Positions 16,036 through 25,841 of a DNA stretch of 64,000 nucleotides are shown piece after piece. Where the stretch lies: positions 131,085 to 195,084 of the forward strand of contig CAVRDK010000008.1 in assembly GCA_963719855.1 (NCBI GenBank), given 5' to 3'. Within the stretch, counting starts at the first letter, position 1, and the number at the start of each line of letters is the position of its first letter. The notes beneath the pieces are model-generated. The model was not told the origin of the DNA. It saw nothing but the letters and a program-made list of their open reading frames with translations, and made no database searches. This stretch comes from CAIQPV01 sp963719855 (GTDB lineage Bacteria > Pseudomonadota > Gammaproteobacteria > Burkholderiales > Gallionellaceae). The position numbers were made by a program, and so were the translations under genes.

Positions 16036-18534
16036 CTACGGTATCTCACCGACAGGCTTCCTGATTAATAGAGGCTCGGCATTTGGATCGAACACCCGAT
16101 ACGCGAGCAGTTTAACGCGATCATTCATGAGGAACCACACCAGCGCATAGCCCCAGACAAACAGCGCCCATCCCCAGCCGATAGGCGTCATGAACACCCC
16201 ATAAACCGCAGTCAGAGTTGCCACCAATTGAGTGCCGATCACCGCTACCAGCAAAATCCTCGCGGGGCGTATCGACCAGAACGGCCCCCGCGTGCGAGTT
16301 AGGAAGATCGTCAAATGACCCGCTACGGACAGCTTTAAATACATCAGCGTCTGGATGTGCGCCCGGTCGAGATGAAAAATACGCACCCCTAGATAAAACA
16401 AGATGAAGGCGGAAACGACCCCAATGACGCCCATCACCGTGGCAACCCCCAGCACCATGCGCATGTCCCAAGCTTCTGGCTTGTCCTTGTAATGGACGTT
16501 GTCATACGCAATGGACAGGATCGCCCCGTCGTTGAGCAACGCCAGCATTACGATCATCACCGCCGTCAAAGGATAGAAGTTAAAGATCAGGATAGCCAGC
16601 GTCATGAACAACAGCACACGTAGCGTTTCGGCGATGCGATATATGGCGTAGCTATTCATCCGTTGGAAAGTTTTTCGGCTCTCCTTGATCGCGTCGATGA
16701 TTACCGACAGGCCAGACGTCATCAGCACGATGGACGCTGCCGCTCGCGCCGCATCCGTTGCGCCCGAAACGGCGATACCGCAGTCGGCTTTCTTCAGCGC
16801 AGGTGCATCGTTCACCCCGTCGCCCGTCATGCCGACGATGTGGCCGCGTTGTTGCAGGACATCAACAATGTGGAACTTGTGTTCGGGGAACACTTGGGCG
16901 AAGCCATCGGCATTTTCGATGGAATCAGCCAATTGCGCCGTCTCGTGATGCTTGGCATCGGCAAAGCCGCTGGCATCTAGAATATTTGTGCCCAATCCCA
17001 ATTCTCTGGAGGTTTCCCGAGCGATAGCCAATTGATCACCCGTCACCATCTTGACATTCACGCCCATCAGTCGCGCAGTCGCGATGGTTGCTTTGGCTTC
17101 TTCTCGTGGAGGATCGAAAAGGGGCAACAGCCCTATAAACTGCCATGGGCCGTCACCATCGGCCCGTGCAACCCCCAACGAACGGAAGCCGCGTGCCGCA
17201 AATTCATTAACCGCCTTATCAACGGCAGGCCCAACCAGTTCGGCATTGGGCGACAACTCCAAAATCACCTGCGGAGCGCCCTTGGTGACTTTGAATTCCT
17301 TTCCGTCCACACCCTTGACGATGACTTCGGTGCGCTTATGCACCGGATCGAATGGCTGAAAATGAATCACCTCATAGCCGTTCAAAGCTTGATCATTTTT
17401 CAGGCCGCCCAGCACGGCCATGTCGATGGTGTCATTATTGTCCGCACGCGATGCTAGTGCGGCGTTGAGGATGACTTGGTCGGCAGGAATGCCATTCACG
17501 CTAAACGGACCGCCCAGCGTCAGCTTGTTCTGGGTCAGGGTGCCGGTCTTGTCTGCACACAGCACATCAACGCCAGCCAATTCCTCAATGGCCGCCAATC
17601 GGGTCACAATCACCTCTTTTTTAGCCAGCAAACGTGCTCCAACCGCCATGGTCACTGACAGCACCGTAGGCATCGCAACAGGAATCGCGGCTACCGTCAA
17701 CACCAAGGCAAACTGAAGCGTGGTGAGTATCGGGTCGCCACGAAAGAGCGCAACTACCAGAATCAACACGACCAGGGTCACTGCAAGGATGATCAGATAA
17801 TTGCCAATCTTCAGCACCGCACATTGAAAATGGCTGACTGTCTGCGCCTCCTGCACCAGTTGTGCGGTCTTGCCAAAGTAAGTGTTCGATCCTGTGGCAT
17901 ATACGAACGCGCCGATTTCGCCTTGGCGAATGATCGAGCCGGAGAACACCGCCTCCCCAGTGAGGCGCGTAGCGGGCAAAGATTCGCCAGTTAAAGCGGA
18001 CTGATCAACTTCCACCGAATCGCCCTCCAGCAAGCGCGCATCAGCTGGCACGATGTCGCCAAGACGCAGGCGGATAACATCGCCAGGAACCAACTCACGC
18101 GCCGCTTGGTTAGTCCACTTCCCGTCACGCTTCACCCGTGCATTGATCGCCAGCTTGGCCTTCAACGCGGCGATGGCGTTGCCAGCTTGATGTTCTTCCC
18201 AGAATCCAACCACGGCGTTGGCTAGAAGTAGAAGAAGGATGATTGCGAAGTCAGGCCAATGCCGAGCTACTGCCGAAAGTATCACCGCTGCTTCGATCAT
18301 CCAGGGAATGGGGCCCCAAAAGTAGGTGAGAAATTTCAGGAACGGATTGACCTTCTTCTCTTCAATCTCGTTAGGCCCATATTGGGTCAGACGTATCTGT
18401 GCCTCGGATTGGCTGAGACCGTCTGGCGAGGATCTCAGTTTCTCCTGTAGTTCCAGCATGGGCAGTGATTTTAGATCGACTTTTGCGACGACCTCCGATT
18501 CGGAAGCATTGGGCTGATCGGTATTGGGTTTCAT
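16036..18534 (-). CDS. P3A-type plasma-membrane proton ATPase
   Basis: Proton-exporting P-type ATPase like the fungal/plant plasma-membrane pump, found in some bacteria and archaea; it would help pH homeostasis or generate proton motive force. It has about 832 aa from ATG 18534, nine bases after AAGGA; the first ATG at 18543 sits too close to that site. Visible: cation-transporter N-terminal domain (GLSQSEAQIRLTQYGPNEI), TGES loop near 185, phosphorylation motif DKTGTLT near 330, the MVTGDQLAIA region and TGDGVNDAPALKKADCG near 575, and ten or so membrane helices. It ends before a clear terminator. Confidence 0.92.
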   Translation of the reverse strand: MKPNTDQPNASESEVVAKVDLKSLPMLELQEKLRSSPDGLSQSEAQIRLTQYGPNEIEEKKVNPFLKFLTYFWGPIPWMIEAAVILSAVARHWPDFAIILLLLLANAVVGFWEEHQAGNAIAALKAKLAINARVKRDGKWTNQAARELVPGDVIRLRLGDIVPADARLLEGDSVEVDQSALTGESLPATRLTGEAVFSGSIIRQGEIGAFVYATGSNTYFGKTAQLVQEAQTVSHFQCAVLKIGNYLIILAVTLVVLILVVALFRGDPILTTLQFALVLTVAAIPVAMPTVLSVTMAVGARLLAKKEVIVTRLAAIEELAGVDVLCADKTGTLTQNKLTLGGPFSVNGIPADQVILNAALASRADNNDTIDMAVLGGLKNDQALNGYEVIHFQPFDPVHKRTEVIVKGVDGKEFKVTKGAPQVILELSPNAELVGPAVDKAVNEFAARGFRSLGVARADGDGPWQFIGLLPLFDPPREEAKATIATARLMGVNVKMVTGDQLAIARETSRELGLGTNILDASGFADAKHHETAQLADSIENADGFAQVFPEHKFHIVDVLQQRGHIVGMTGDGVNDAPALKKADCGIAVSGATDAARAAASIVLMTSGLSVIIDAIKESRKTFQRMNSYAIYRIAETLRVLLFMTLAILIFNFYPLTAVMIVMLALLNDGAILSIAYDNVHYKDKPEAWDMRMVLGVATVMGVIGVVSAFILFYLGVRIFHLDRAHIQTLMYLKLSVAGHLTIFLTRTRGPFWSIRPARILLVAVIGTQLVATLTAVYGVFMTPIGWGWALFVWGYALVWFLMNDRVKLLAYRVFDPNAEPLLIRKPVGEIP

Positions 18535-18543
18535 ATTGGGCAT

Positions 18544-19024
18544 TCCTTCAATTATCGCTACGCCGCTGATTTTGTGAGTTGCGGACTTCAGGCATGTCTT
18601 GGCTTTGCTTGTTAATGTATGGCTTGTGTCAGAGGTGGCTAGTCCTTGAACTGCTATTCAGGTAAACGCCCTTTGTTACCAGTCTGCGACAAGCGCGATA
18701 GTGTCCATCACGATGTGGAAGCGGCGATCCGCATGTACTTATTTTGATTTTGTTGAACAGTCGATTCAATCTCTGACGCCTGAAACTGAATCAACCCACG
18801 GGCAGCTTCATCTGCAAGCTTATTATTTCCGTTCTTTGCATGGGACTCTGTTCGCCAACACACATAAATCAGGAAGCAGCCCAGTAATGCGGGCATGAAC
18901 GGGCATTGGCAAATGACTATATTGCGGTAAGGAATTGGGTAATACGACTATTCGGTTCGTGCTAACTTCTGCCCTTCACAAACGAACGTGTAGGGAAGTG
19001 ATATAACAAAATTTGAAGATCAGA
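18544..19024. other. intergenic stretch, no supported gene
   Basis: About 480 bases between the ATPase start and a lipoprotein gene. A 62-codon minus-strand frame (18708-18896) with one N-terminal hydrophobic segment lacks a ribosome site and I do not count it as a gene. No RNA gene was recognised. Confidence 0.5.
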
Positions 19025-19363
19025 TTATGGTTGGCATTTGTAAATTGCGAAGGTGCGCTTGCCAAACTCTGGCGAATTACCCTTAGTGACCGTATCGCCG
19101 CCAGCGTCTATTGCACCATTTCGTGCCAACTGTAACAAATTAGCATCCACAGCTTCGACGCTACGACTGATGAATCCAACCTCGGCAAGAACGCTTACAG
19201 TTATTTCTCCCTTGGGCTGACAGCTACCAATTTGACTCACGTCTGCTAAAGACACTCGGTCAGACCCTTTGCGCACCTCAATCAAGTCGCTGGCGCATCC
19301 ACATATACCAGCAACCAAGGGTATCATGGCAATGAAAACTAACTTTTTCTTGAAAAATATCAT
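19025..19363 (-). CDS. DUF4156-type lipoprotein
   Basis: Small envelope lipoprotein of unknown role. The 112-aa product starts MIFFKKKLVFIAMIPLVAG and has the lipobox GICGC (Cys about residue 22). The body reads SLADVSQIGSCQPKGE, then AIDAGGDTV and a Cys-containing end, as in the DUF4156 family. No operon partner is apparent; the tolB copy lies upstream on the same strand. Confidence 0.75.
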   Translation of the reverse strand: MIFFKKKLVFIAMIPLVAGICGCASDLIEVRKGSDRVSLADVSQIGSCQPKGEITVSVLAEVGFISRSVEAVDANLLQLARNGAIDAGGDTVTKGNSPEFGKRTFAIYKCQP

Positions 19364-19425
19364 GGGACCTCATGGTTTCATAAGTAAATTATTAAATTTG
19401 CAACGAGTGCATCGTGTGTCTACTA

Positions 19426-20682
19426 TCACTTCTTTTTCAGCATTGGCTCCCACATTGGATCGAGAATATCGCCCTCCTGTGCAGAGATTTTTTGTTTAAC
19501 CCTGCCATCGATTGAAACGGTCGCTAATATTCCATGACCTTGAGCCTCGGTTGCAAACAGGATCAACTTGCCATTTGGTGCAAAACTAGGCTTCTTTTCC
19601 CATCCTCCATCAGTCAATACCTGCATTTGCTTGGTTTGAAAATCTTCGGTGGCGATGGCGAAGCGACCATTGCTCCAGTTCGAAAACACAAAGCTCTTGC
19701 CGTCTGGATTGTAGCGCGGTGAAAAATTATTGCCTCCCTCAAAGGTCATTCGCTCGGCTGCCCCACCGTCAATCGGCATTTGGTAAATCTGCACACTGCC
19801 TCCTCGATCCGAAGCGAATATCAGGCTCTGCCCATCCGTCGAAAAATTTGGCTCGGTATCAATCTCGTCACCGAATGTAATTTGACGCAAATCTGTGCCA
19901 TCTGGCCGCACCAAATAGATATGCGAGTTCCTATCGCGAGTTAGCACAATGGCAAGTTGGTGTCCGTCTGGCGACCATGTTGGAGCGCTGCTGCTACCAC
20001 GTAATTTAGACACTGCCATGCGCTGGTTGGTGAGTAAAGATTGCACATACACCACCGCATGGCCTTGCTCAAAGGTCACATAAGCCAGATGGCTGCCATC
20101 CGGTGACCACGCTGGTGACATGATGTTCGAGTTGGTCGATAGCACGGTTTGTTCGCCGTAACCGTCGCTGTCTGCAACCACCAGTCTATTGTTCTTTCCT
20201 TGTCGGTTGACAAAGACGATGCGAGTGCTGAATACGCCTGGATCGCCAGTGAGTTTTTCGAAAATCATATCCGCTATTCGATGGGCAATCGTCCGTGTCT
20301 GTTCGCTCTTGCCGGAGACAGCTTGCCCGACCAATTCGGTTTGTCTGACAGCATCCAGCAAGCGGAACTTCACCGTAATGCGACCATTAGACGGCACTTC
20401 TGCGCTGCCGATGGCGAGCGCATCCACTCCTGCCCAATTAGCGTAGACCACCTCTTGTGGTTCATGCGGTGATTTGCCTGCTGGGTCAACCAGCTTGAAA
20501 AGTCCACTACGCGCCAAATCTGCCGACACGATTCCGCTGATGCTCTGAGCCAAATTTTCCTCACCCGCAAACGGTACGATAGCGACGGGAATCTGGTGTT
20601 CGCCCGCTCCAGCGATTTCAATATCCAATGCTTGTGCGGGAAGTGCGGCACAAAGCAAAATCAGCAACTAAAAATTGCGCAT
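19426..20682 (-). pseudogene. tolB: tolB copy with an in-frame amber codon in the signal peptide
   Basis: TolB is the periplasmic beta-propeller of the Tol-Pal envelope complex. The body is intact (about 413 codons), with the N-terminal domain (LDIEIAGAGEHQIPVAIVPF) and WD-like repeats SPAWSPDGSHLAYV, APTWSPDGHQLAIV and PNFSTDGQSLIF. The natural start, ATG 20682, is followed by Arg-Asn-Phe and then TAG (20670-20668) before LLILLCAALPAQA, so the signal peptide is cut. A TTG directly after the stop could reopen translation but would give a signal with no basic N-region. Either the copy is dead, read by suppression, or the base is wrong. No tolQRA lies nearby; a Pal-like gene lies 3 kb away. Confidence 0.8.
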
Positions 20683-20814
20683 TAATTTTATTTCTCTCAT
20701 TAACAAGCCCGTATTTACACTACTCATTGATTACATAAGACGCAACAAGGTAAGCCTTTAGTAAATTGCGTTTGATAACTTCAAAATGTTTTATAAATCT
20801 AAAAGCACTCTCCT

Positions 20815-21630
20815 TCAAAAGACCCCCACATTATGCCCAACTATTTTTTCATGCATGTGGAGCATCAGCTCTTGTTTTATCGCTTGAAGCCTGGTTTTGA
20901 CCTTCGCCTCGTTATTGCTGCCTAACCGCATGAGGATTCTTTGGCCTATGGAGCGCCCTTCAAAATCAGGGTCAGCATATTGGTAGAACAAATTGGACTG
21001 GATCAGCTTGACCGGCTCCTTTATGTTTGGTGCTGCCAGCAGATTGTCGAGCACTGTGATCAGGCGGTCGTTGAAGTATTTCTTCGGGTAGCCCAGTTCT
21101 TCGTAAGATAGCTGAAATAGAGGATAGAGACGAACATACAACTCGACCAACTTCTTGGTATTGATCGCTTCGGCAATTCTCACATAAGGTGCATAGCGCA
21201 CCGCATTCATTGGGCTGATAGTCAAATCGCCTGCCGTTCCGGCAGTAAGGAATTTATCCGAAACCTGTTCTACTGGCATTACGCTCCTCGGTACACGCCG
21301 ATACGTTAGATTGTCAATGGTGGCAACGACATTGTGAATGATTCGTTCGGTATGGAAAATATTCATCAGCGACTTATTTTCAATCAGATCGGTCAAGGCT
21401 TTGAGTATAAAATCATCGCTGTGGTCCAGTGCTGGTAGCGGTACCGGTGCTAGGGGAGCTTCAATTACCTGGCGCATTACTGGCTTGAGTGGCGCAGGTG
21501 TTGCCGATAGTGGCACGGTTTGTACTTGTCCTGTCTCGGGCTTTGGCTGGTTATGTAACCAGTAAAAATAAGCGGCAAAAACGCTTCCAAAAATGATAAA
21601 TGCAATAACAGTGATCAAAGTATTCTTCAT
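20815..21630 (-). CDS. DUF3014 family membrane-anchored protein
   Basis: Unknown function. From ATG 21630 (MKNTLITVIAFIIFGSVFAA) the protein has 271 aa: one N-terminal membrane anchor, a proline-rich linker (about residues 30-70) and a helical domain with DDFILKALTDLIENK, HNVVATIDNLTYRRVPRS, RYAPYVRI and YEELGYPKKYFNDRLI, the core of DUF3014. A frame extension upstream runs into the ClC gene region and is unlikely to be used. Confidence 0.8.
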   Translation of the reverse strand: MKNTLITVIAFIIFGSVFAAYFYWLHNQPKPETGQVQTVPLSATPAPLKPVMRQVIEAPLAPVPLPALDHSDDFILKALTDLIENKSLMNIFHTERIIHNVVATIDNLTYRRVPRSVMPVEQVSDKFLTAGTAGDLTISPMNAVRYAPYVRIAEAINTKKLVELYVRLYPLFQLSYEELGYPKKYFNDRLITVLDNLLAAPNIKEPVKLIQSNLFYQYADPDFEGRSIGQRILMRLGSNNEAKVKTRLQAIKQELMLHMHEKIVGHNVGVF

Positions 21631-21667
21631 GGCATGCCCTCTACTATCACAATAAAACTCAATAAGT

Positions 21668-22960
21668 TTAGCTGCTTGAGCCTTGAGAACCAGAGTTTGA
21701 TAAATGGCTAAGAACGAAATTTTGCGCAAGAGTGTGATACAACGGTGTCGGGCAGACCAACCGTGAGCAGGCATTGGCAATGAACGAAGCAGCCATCAGC
21801 GGCAATATCATTTCGTGGTTGTCTGTCATTTCCATTACGATAACAAAAGCTGTGATCGGGGCTTGGGTTACACCGGCGAAATAAGCCACCATGCCGAGAA
21901 TGATCGCTGCCCCTGCCGGAACGGATGTGAAGATGTGTGCGATGTTGGCACCAAACCCCGCGCCTGCCGAAAGCGTGGGCGCCATGATTCCTCCGGGTAT
22001 CCCGCTGATGTAGGAAACTACTGTGGCAGTCATTTTCAACAGTCCATAGCTTTCCGGCAATGCCACACTGCCATTGAGCAGCGATTTCGCCTCGCCGTAG
22101 CCGCTACCGTAAGTGGCATTGCCAGAGGCCAGCCCAATCAATGCCAGCATCACCCCACAGACGGCTGCGAACGCAACGGGCTTTGCACGTATCCATTCAC
22201 CCATACGACCCGCCAAGCCTTTGTTAACTTCGATTAGCGAACGGCTGAAAGCTCCGCCAAGCAGTCCCCCCGTTATTCCACAAATGATGACCACGCCCCA
22301 TTCGCTACCGAATGCCAGTGATGCAGAGGTGTGACCAAAATAGGAATAATTTCCGAGCAGAGCAAGCGAGGTGATCCCGGCGATAATCACCGTCATGAGT
22401 ATGGTGGTGCTGTTGTGCTTCTCAAACGAACGGCCCATCTCCTCGATGGCGAACACAATGCCAGCCAGCGGTGTGTTGAACGCGGCGGCAACTCCGGCGG
22501 CGGCACCGGCGAGAATCAGCCCCCTTTCAATGTCGTGCTTGGAGAAGTGGGCAAACTTTCCCATGCTGTGCATGATGGAAGCACCGATTTGCACACTCGG
22601 CCCCTCGCGTCCCACGGACGCTCCAAACATAAGCCCAAAAATGGTTAGAAAAATCTTGCCGATCGTCACCCGCACTGAAAGAACTTGCTCGCGTATCTCA
22701 TATTCTTCATTTGGCTCAAGCGATGCGATGGCTTGGGGGATGCCACTACCTTGCGATCCGGGAAAGAACTTTTGTGTAATGATGACAATCAGGACAAGCC
22801 CGAGAGGAGTAATCAGCAGTGGAAGAAAAGGTGAAATGGCAATCAGCTTGTGGAACAGGCCATTCGCCTTTTCACAGGCGATTGCAAACAAGATTGCGAC
22901 CAAACCTACGCAAATAGCCCCGCTCCAGAATACGAACCGACGTTTCCAATCATGAATCAT
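21668..22960 (-). CDS. ClC-family chloride channel/antiporter
   Basis: Membrane anion channel or Cl-/H+ exchanger. ATG 22960 after GGAGTG gives 430 aa. The ClC selectivity motifs are present: GSGIPQA near residue 80, GREGPSVQIG near 123, and the later GGIMAPTLSAGAGFG near 325, plus about ten hydrophobic helices. No C-terminal CBS or TrkA domain is fused. It is followed by the DUF3014 gene 38 bases downstream. Confidence 0.93.
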   Translation of the reverse strand: MIHDWKRRFVFWSGAICVGLVAILFAIACEKANGLFHKLIAISPFLPLLITPLGLVLIVIITQKFFPGSQGSGIPQAIASLEPNEEYEIREQVLSVRVTIGKIFLTIFGLMFGASVGREGPSVQIGASIMHSMGKFAHFSKHDIERGLILAGAAAGVAAAFNTPLAGIVFAIEEMGRSFEKHNSTTILMTVIIAGITSLALLGNYSYFGHTSASLAFGSEWGVVIICGITGGLLGGAFSRSLIEVNKGLAGRMGEWIRAKPVAFAAVCGVMLALIGLASGNATYGSGYGEAKSLLNGSVALPESYGLLKMTATVVSYISGIPGGIMAPTLSAGAGFGANIAHIFTSVPAGAAIILGMVAYFAGVTQAPITAFVIVMEMTDNHEMILPLMAASFIANACSRLVCPTPLYHTLAQNFVLSHLSNSGSQGSSS

Positions 22961-23041
22961 CGCGCACTCCGGCAGGAAGAAGTTTTCCGGCAAAATTTAA
23001 GCATCCGCACATCTGCAAAAAGGCGGCAATAAATTGGATTT

Positions 23042-23521
23042 TCACAAATCTGCTAAGGGTTTGTCGGCAAGCTTGTCATCGCGAATGCGTAACTGCCCAA
23101 TCACTTCAATCAAGGAGTTATCTAATGCAACTAATGCAGAGTCTGGCAATGCTTGCAATGCTTCAGGCAGTATCCCTTCCGCAGGACCAGGCGCACTCTT
23201 TAATAATGATGAAGCTTCTGTAGTCAACCATAGCCCAACTCTTCGTTGATCTTCTTTGCTGCGCTCCTTAATTACAAGATCGCGAGCTACAAGTTTCTCA
23301 ACAAGCTGACTGCCGGTAGATTGGTGTATGGATAATCGTTCGGATAATTCAGAAACTCCAATACCAGGAGAATTGCCCACCTCCTGCAATATCCACAACT
23401 GCGAACCCGTAACACCGCAGGTTTGTTCAATTTCGCGAAAATGCTGGCGAACTGAACCATAAATGATACGAAATTTCTTAAGAACTTGAAGTGACAGCTG
23501 ATTTTTTCTGAGCTTGCTCAA
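23042..23521 (-). CDS. MarR-family transcription regulator
   Basis: The 159-aa winged-helix protein has the MarR layout: FREIEQTCGVTGSQLWILQ near 28, VSELSERLSIHQSTGSQLVEKL near 56 (recognition helix) and the wing with DQRRVGLWLT near 94. The likely start is TTG 23521, six bases after AAGGGGG; no ATG is available in frame. Divergent from the Pal-like gene and 48 bases after the ClC start region, it may control either. The ligand is unknown. Confidence 0.85.
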   Translation of the reverse strand: MSKLRKNQLSLQVLKKFRIIYGSVRQHFREIEQTCGVTGSQLWILQEVGNSPGIGVSELSERLSIHQSTGSQLVEKLVARDLVIKERSKEDQRRVGLWLTTEASSLLKSAPGPAEGILPEALQALPDSALVALDNSLIEVIGQLRIRDDKLADKPLADL

Positions 23522-23684
23522 TGCATGCCCCCTTGATTGTTATGTGGCGGTTAGCCTATTGCAAATTATATCGAATAATAATAGTATTAGTGCGAATTAT
23601 ATTTGTGTCAACTTAATTTATAGAAATGCGTTATTGGAAATGCATCAAGTTTTATTAACTTCTTAACATAAAGGAATCCCATTC

Positions 23685-24224
23685 ATGAAAAATATTGCTG
23701 TGTCTTTAGTTGTGCTTTTACTTGCGGCTTGCGCTTCCACACCCAATACAAAACCCGCGCCAGTATCTGATTCGAGCAAAACAAATAGCTCTTCGGCTAA
23801 ATCAAATTCCACAAGTAGTGCTGCCAATAGCGCGGATGTCGAATCAAGAAGATTAGCTGCGGAAAAACTTGCTGCTGAAATGCGCGGTCTACAAAAACAG
23901 AGTGTTTACTTTGACTTTGATAAATCTGAAATTAAACCTGAGTATCGGGATGTTATTCAGCAACAAGCGACGTTCCTCAATGCGCATAGGAATGACGAAG
24001 TTACCGTGGAGGGAAATTGTGATGAGCGTGGAAGTGATGAATATAACCTTGCGCTCGGCGATAGGCGTGCCAATACAGCTATAAAAAACCTCGAACTACT
24101 AGGTGTTTTACCAACTCAAATGAAAGCGGTTAGCTTTGGTAATGAAAAACCACGGATGACATGCCACGAAGAAAAGTGCTGGAAAGAGAACCGTAGAGAC
24201 GATTTCATTCATAAAATGAATTAA
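23685..24224 (+). CDS. Pal/OmpA-like lipoprotein
   Basis: Peptidoglycan-associated outer-membrane lipoprotein. The 179-aa protein has a lipoprotein signal ending LLLAAC, a Ser/Asn-rich linker and a C-terminal OmpA domain from about residue 85: VYFDFDKSEIKPEY, TVEGNCDERGSDEYNLALG and RRANTAIKNLELLGV. It keeps the NCDERG peptidoglycan-binding motif of Pal. The end (NEKPRMTCHEEKCWKENRRD) has two unusual cysteines. It is not next to tolB, so it is probably an accessory copy. Confidence 0.88.
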   Translation: MKNIAVSLVVLLLAACASTPNTKPAPVSDSSKTNSSSAKSNSTSSAANSADVESRRLAAEKLAAEMRGLQKQSVYFDFDKSEIKPEYRDVIQQQATFLNAHRNDEVTVEGNCDERGSDEYNLALGDRRANTAIKNLELLGVLPTQMKAVSFGNEKPRMTCHEEKCWKENRRDDFIHKMN

Positions 24225-24258
24225 TGGCAAATCACATCGCCACGTAGATTGGTTTCGA

Positions 24259-24672
24259 ATGATAAGGGCTTGCTTTTCTGTTTTTGCAATTTGTATTGCT
24301 CTGTTGCTACAGACAAATCTGGCTGCAGCAGAGCCTTACAAATCGTGGACTCAGCTTACGCCTATGCAGCAAGAAGCCTTAAGACCTTTGGCTGCACAGT
24401 GGGATTTTCTGCCCACAAAACTGCAAAAGAATCTATTGAATACAACTAGGCATTACCCGAAACTCACTCTGGATCAGAAACGGCGATTCCAGAGCCGACT
24501 TGAAAAATGGAGCAAGCTGACACCCGAGCAGCGCGAACATGCAAGGAACAAATACAAGGTTATCAGCAAAGCACCCCCAGAGAAACGTGAACAGCTAAAA
24601 CGAATAGTGCATGAGAAGGAAGCCAACAAGGCAGCCGCAAGCGGCGTTCCTCCCGCCATGCCAGCACGTTAA
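24259..24672 (+). CDS. DUF3106 secreted protein
   Basis: Unknown function; common in betaproteobacteria. The 137-aa product has a signal peptide (MIRACFSVFAICIALLLQTN) and then the repeated W-x2-L-T-P-x-Q motif of DUF3106: SWTQLTPMQQEAL near 29 and KWSKLTPEQREHA near 84, with basic helices between. It follows the Pal-like gene by 34 bases on the same strand. Confidence 0.8.
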   Translation: MIRACFSVFAICIALLLQTNLAAAEPYKSWTQLTPMQQEALRPLAAQWDFLPTKLQKNLLNTTRHYPKLTLDQKRRFQSRLEKWSKLTPEQREHARNKYKVISKAPPEKREQLKRIVHEKEANKAAASGVPPAMPAR

Positions 24673-24695
24673 CGCTGAGACGCTGCCTGCGGAAT

Positions 24696-25127
24696 ATGCA
24701 CTCAACCTCAAGCGCTTCAAAATATGATCAGGCCGGATATAGAAAAATGATGAGCCAGACACCACACCCATTACAGGTACATTGCAACGACAAAGAGTCG
24801 GTTGGAAACTGCCATATTGAGTTCTACACAACGAGAGGCGCTTTTCTCCAAGGAATTAAAATGTTTGTACTAACCCTGTTGGCGGCGATTCTTTCAATCG
24901 TTCTTCCAGGTCTGCACTTCATCACCGTTCCCCTAGGGGTGCTTGCATCCCCGTTCGTCGGGATTTACTTCTACCGCCGTACCAGCAAAGGTGCAGTGAA
25001 ACAGATAAATGGGGATTTCTTATGTCCGGAATGTCAGGCGAACAATCATGTGGCATTTCGAGGCGCCCCTCCCTACTCATACAAGTGTGTTCAATGCCAG
25101 CATGACTTACAGGTTCGCCCAGAATGA
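24696..25127 (+). CDS. membrane protein with C-terminal zinc ribbon, unknown
   Basis: I do not recognise the family. The protein is up to 143 aa (ATG 24747 would give 126 aa). Two adjacent hydrophobic segments (about residues 55-90) are followed by a short basic loop and a C-terminal CPEC-x15-CVQC zinc-ribbon pattern. It lies 23 bases after the DUF3106 gene and ends 27 bases before the convergent response-regulator gene. No strong ribosome site decides between the starts. Confidence 0.6.
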   Translation: MHSTSSASKYDQAGYRKMMSQTPHPLQVHCNDKESVGNCHIEFYTTRGAFLQGIKMFVLTLLAAILSIVLPGLHFITVPLGVLASPFVGIYFYRRTSKGAVKQINGDFLCPECQANNHVAFRGAPPYSYKCVQCQHDLQVRPE

Positions 25128-25154
25128 ATGTTCACGTTGCTCCAGAATATGGGT

Positions 25155-25814
25155 TTATTCCGGCATTCCATCTTCCCCGAGGACAAGCTCGTGCCTGATG
25201 GCGTAGTGGATGAGTTCTGCAACTTTGACAACGTTCATCTTCTGCATCAGGCGAGTCTTATGGGTGCTGACGGTCTTCACGCTCAGGTTGAGTTCGTCGG
25301 CGATCTCCGAGACGCCTTTGCCGCACGCGATAAGCAGGAAAACCTGGTATTCCCGGTCGGACAGGAGGGTATGGGGCGGGGCGTCGGTCGTGCCGATCAG
25401 CATCTCGACCGCCAACTTTTCCGCCACAGCAGGGGGAATGAACAAGCCGCCCTTGGCAACCTTGCGGATGGCTTGCGCCAGTAGCGTTTCCGCATTGTCT
25501 TTGCAAAGGTAGCCGGATGCCCCAGCCTTGAGGGTACGCACCGCGTAAAGATCCTCCTTGTGCATACTAAGGACGAGAATCGGCAGTTTTGGCTTTTCGC
25601 CCTTGATCTGCTTGATCAATTCGACGCCGCTCTTGCCCGGCATGGACATGTCCAGCACCACCGCGTTCCAGTTCTCCGACCGCACCTTGGCGAGGGCATC
25701 AGAACCGTTGCTCGCCTCGCCCGCCACCTCGATGTCGGAGTGATCGGAAAGGATGTGCTTTACCCCTTCGCGCAGAAGGGCGTGATCGTCGACGATCAAT
25801 ATTCTGATGGTCAT
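25155..25814 (-). CDS. NarL/LuxR-type response regulator
   Basis: Two-component output protein. The 219-aa protein has an N-terminal receiver (IRILIVDDHALLREGV; phosphorylated Asp in AVVLDMSMPG near 55; conserved Lys in KAGASGYLCKD) and a C-terminal LuxR helix-turn-helix (LSDREYQVFLLIACGKG, then ISE-like ADELNLSVKTVSTHKTRL). It follows the receiver-kinase gene by 27 bases, which supplies a HisKA_3 kinase of the type that pairs with NarL regulators. Confidence 0.93.
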   Translation of the reverse strand: MTIRILIVDDHALLREGVKHILSDHSDIEVAGEASNGSDALAKVRSENWNAVVLDMSMPGKSGVELIKQIKGEKPKLPILVLSMHKEDLYAVRTLKAGASGYLCKDNAETLLAQAIRKVAKGGLFIPPAVAEKLAVEMLIGTTDAPPHTLLSDREYQVFLLIACGKGVSEIADELNLSVKTVSTHKTRLMQKMNVVKVAELIHYAIRHELVLGEDGMPE

Positions 25815-25841
25815 TAGGGCACCATTATCCTTTTACCTCTT

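Noticed and set aside
18708..18896. 62-codon frame with one hydrophobic segment, at first thought CcoQ-like
   Set aside because: No cbb3 oxidase genes nearby, no ribosome site, and only a superficial match.
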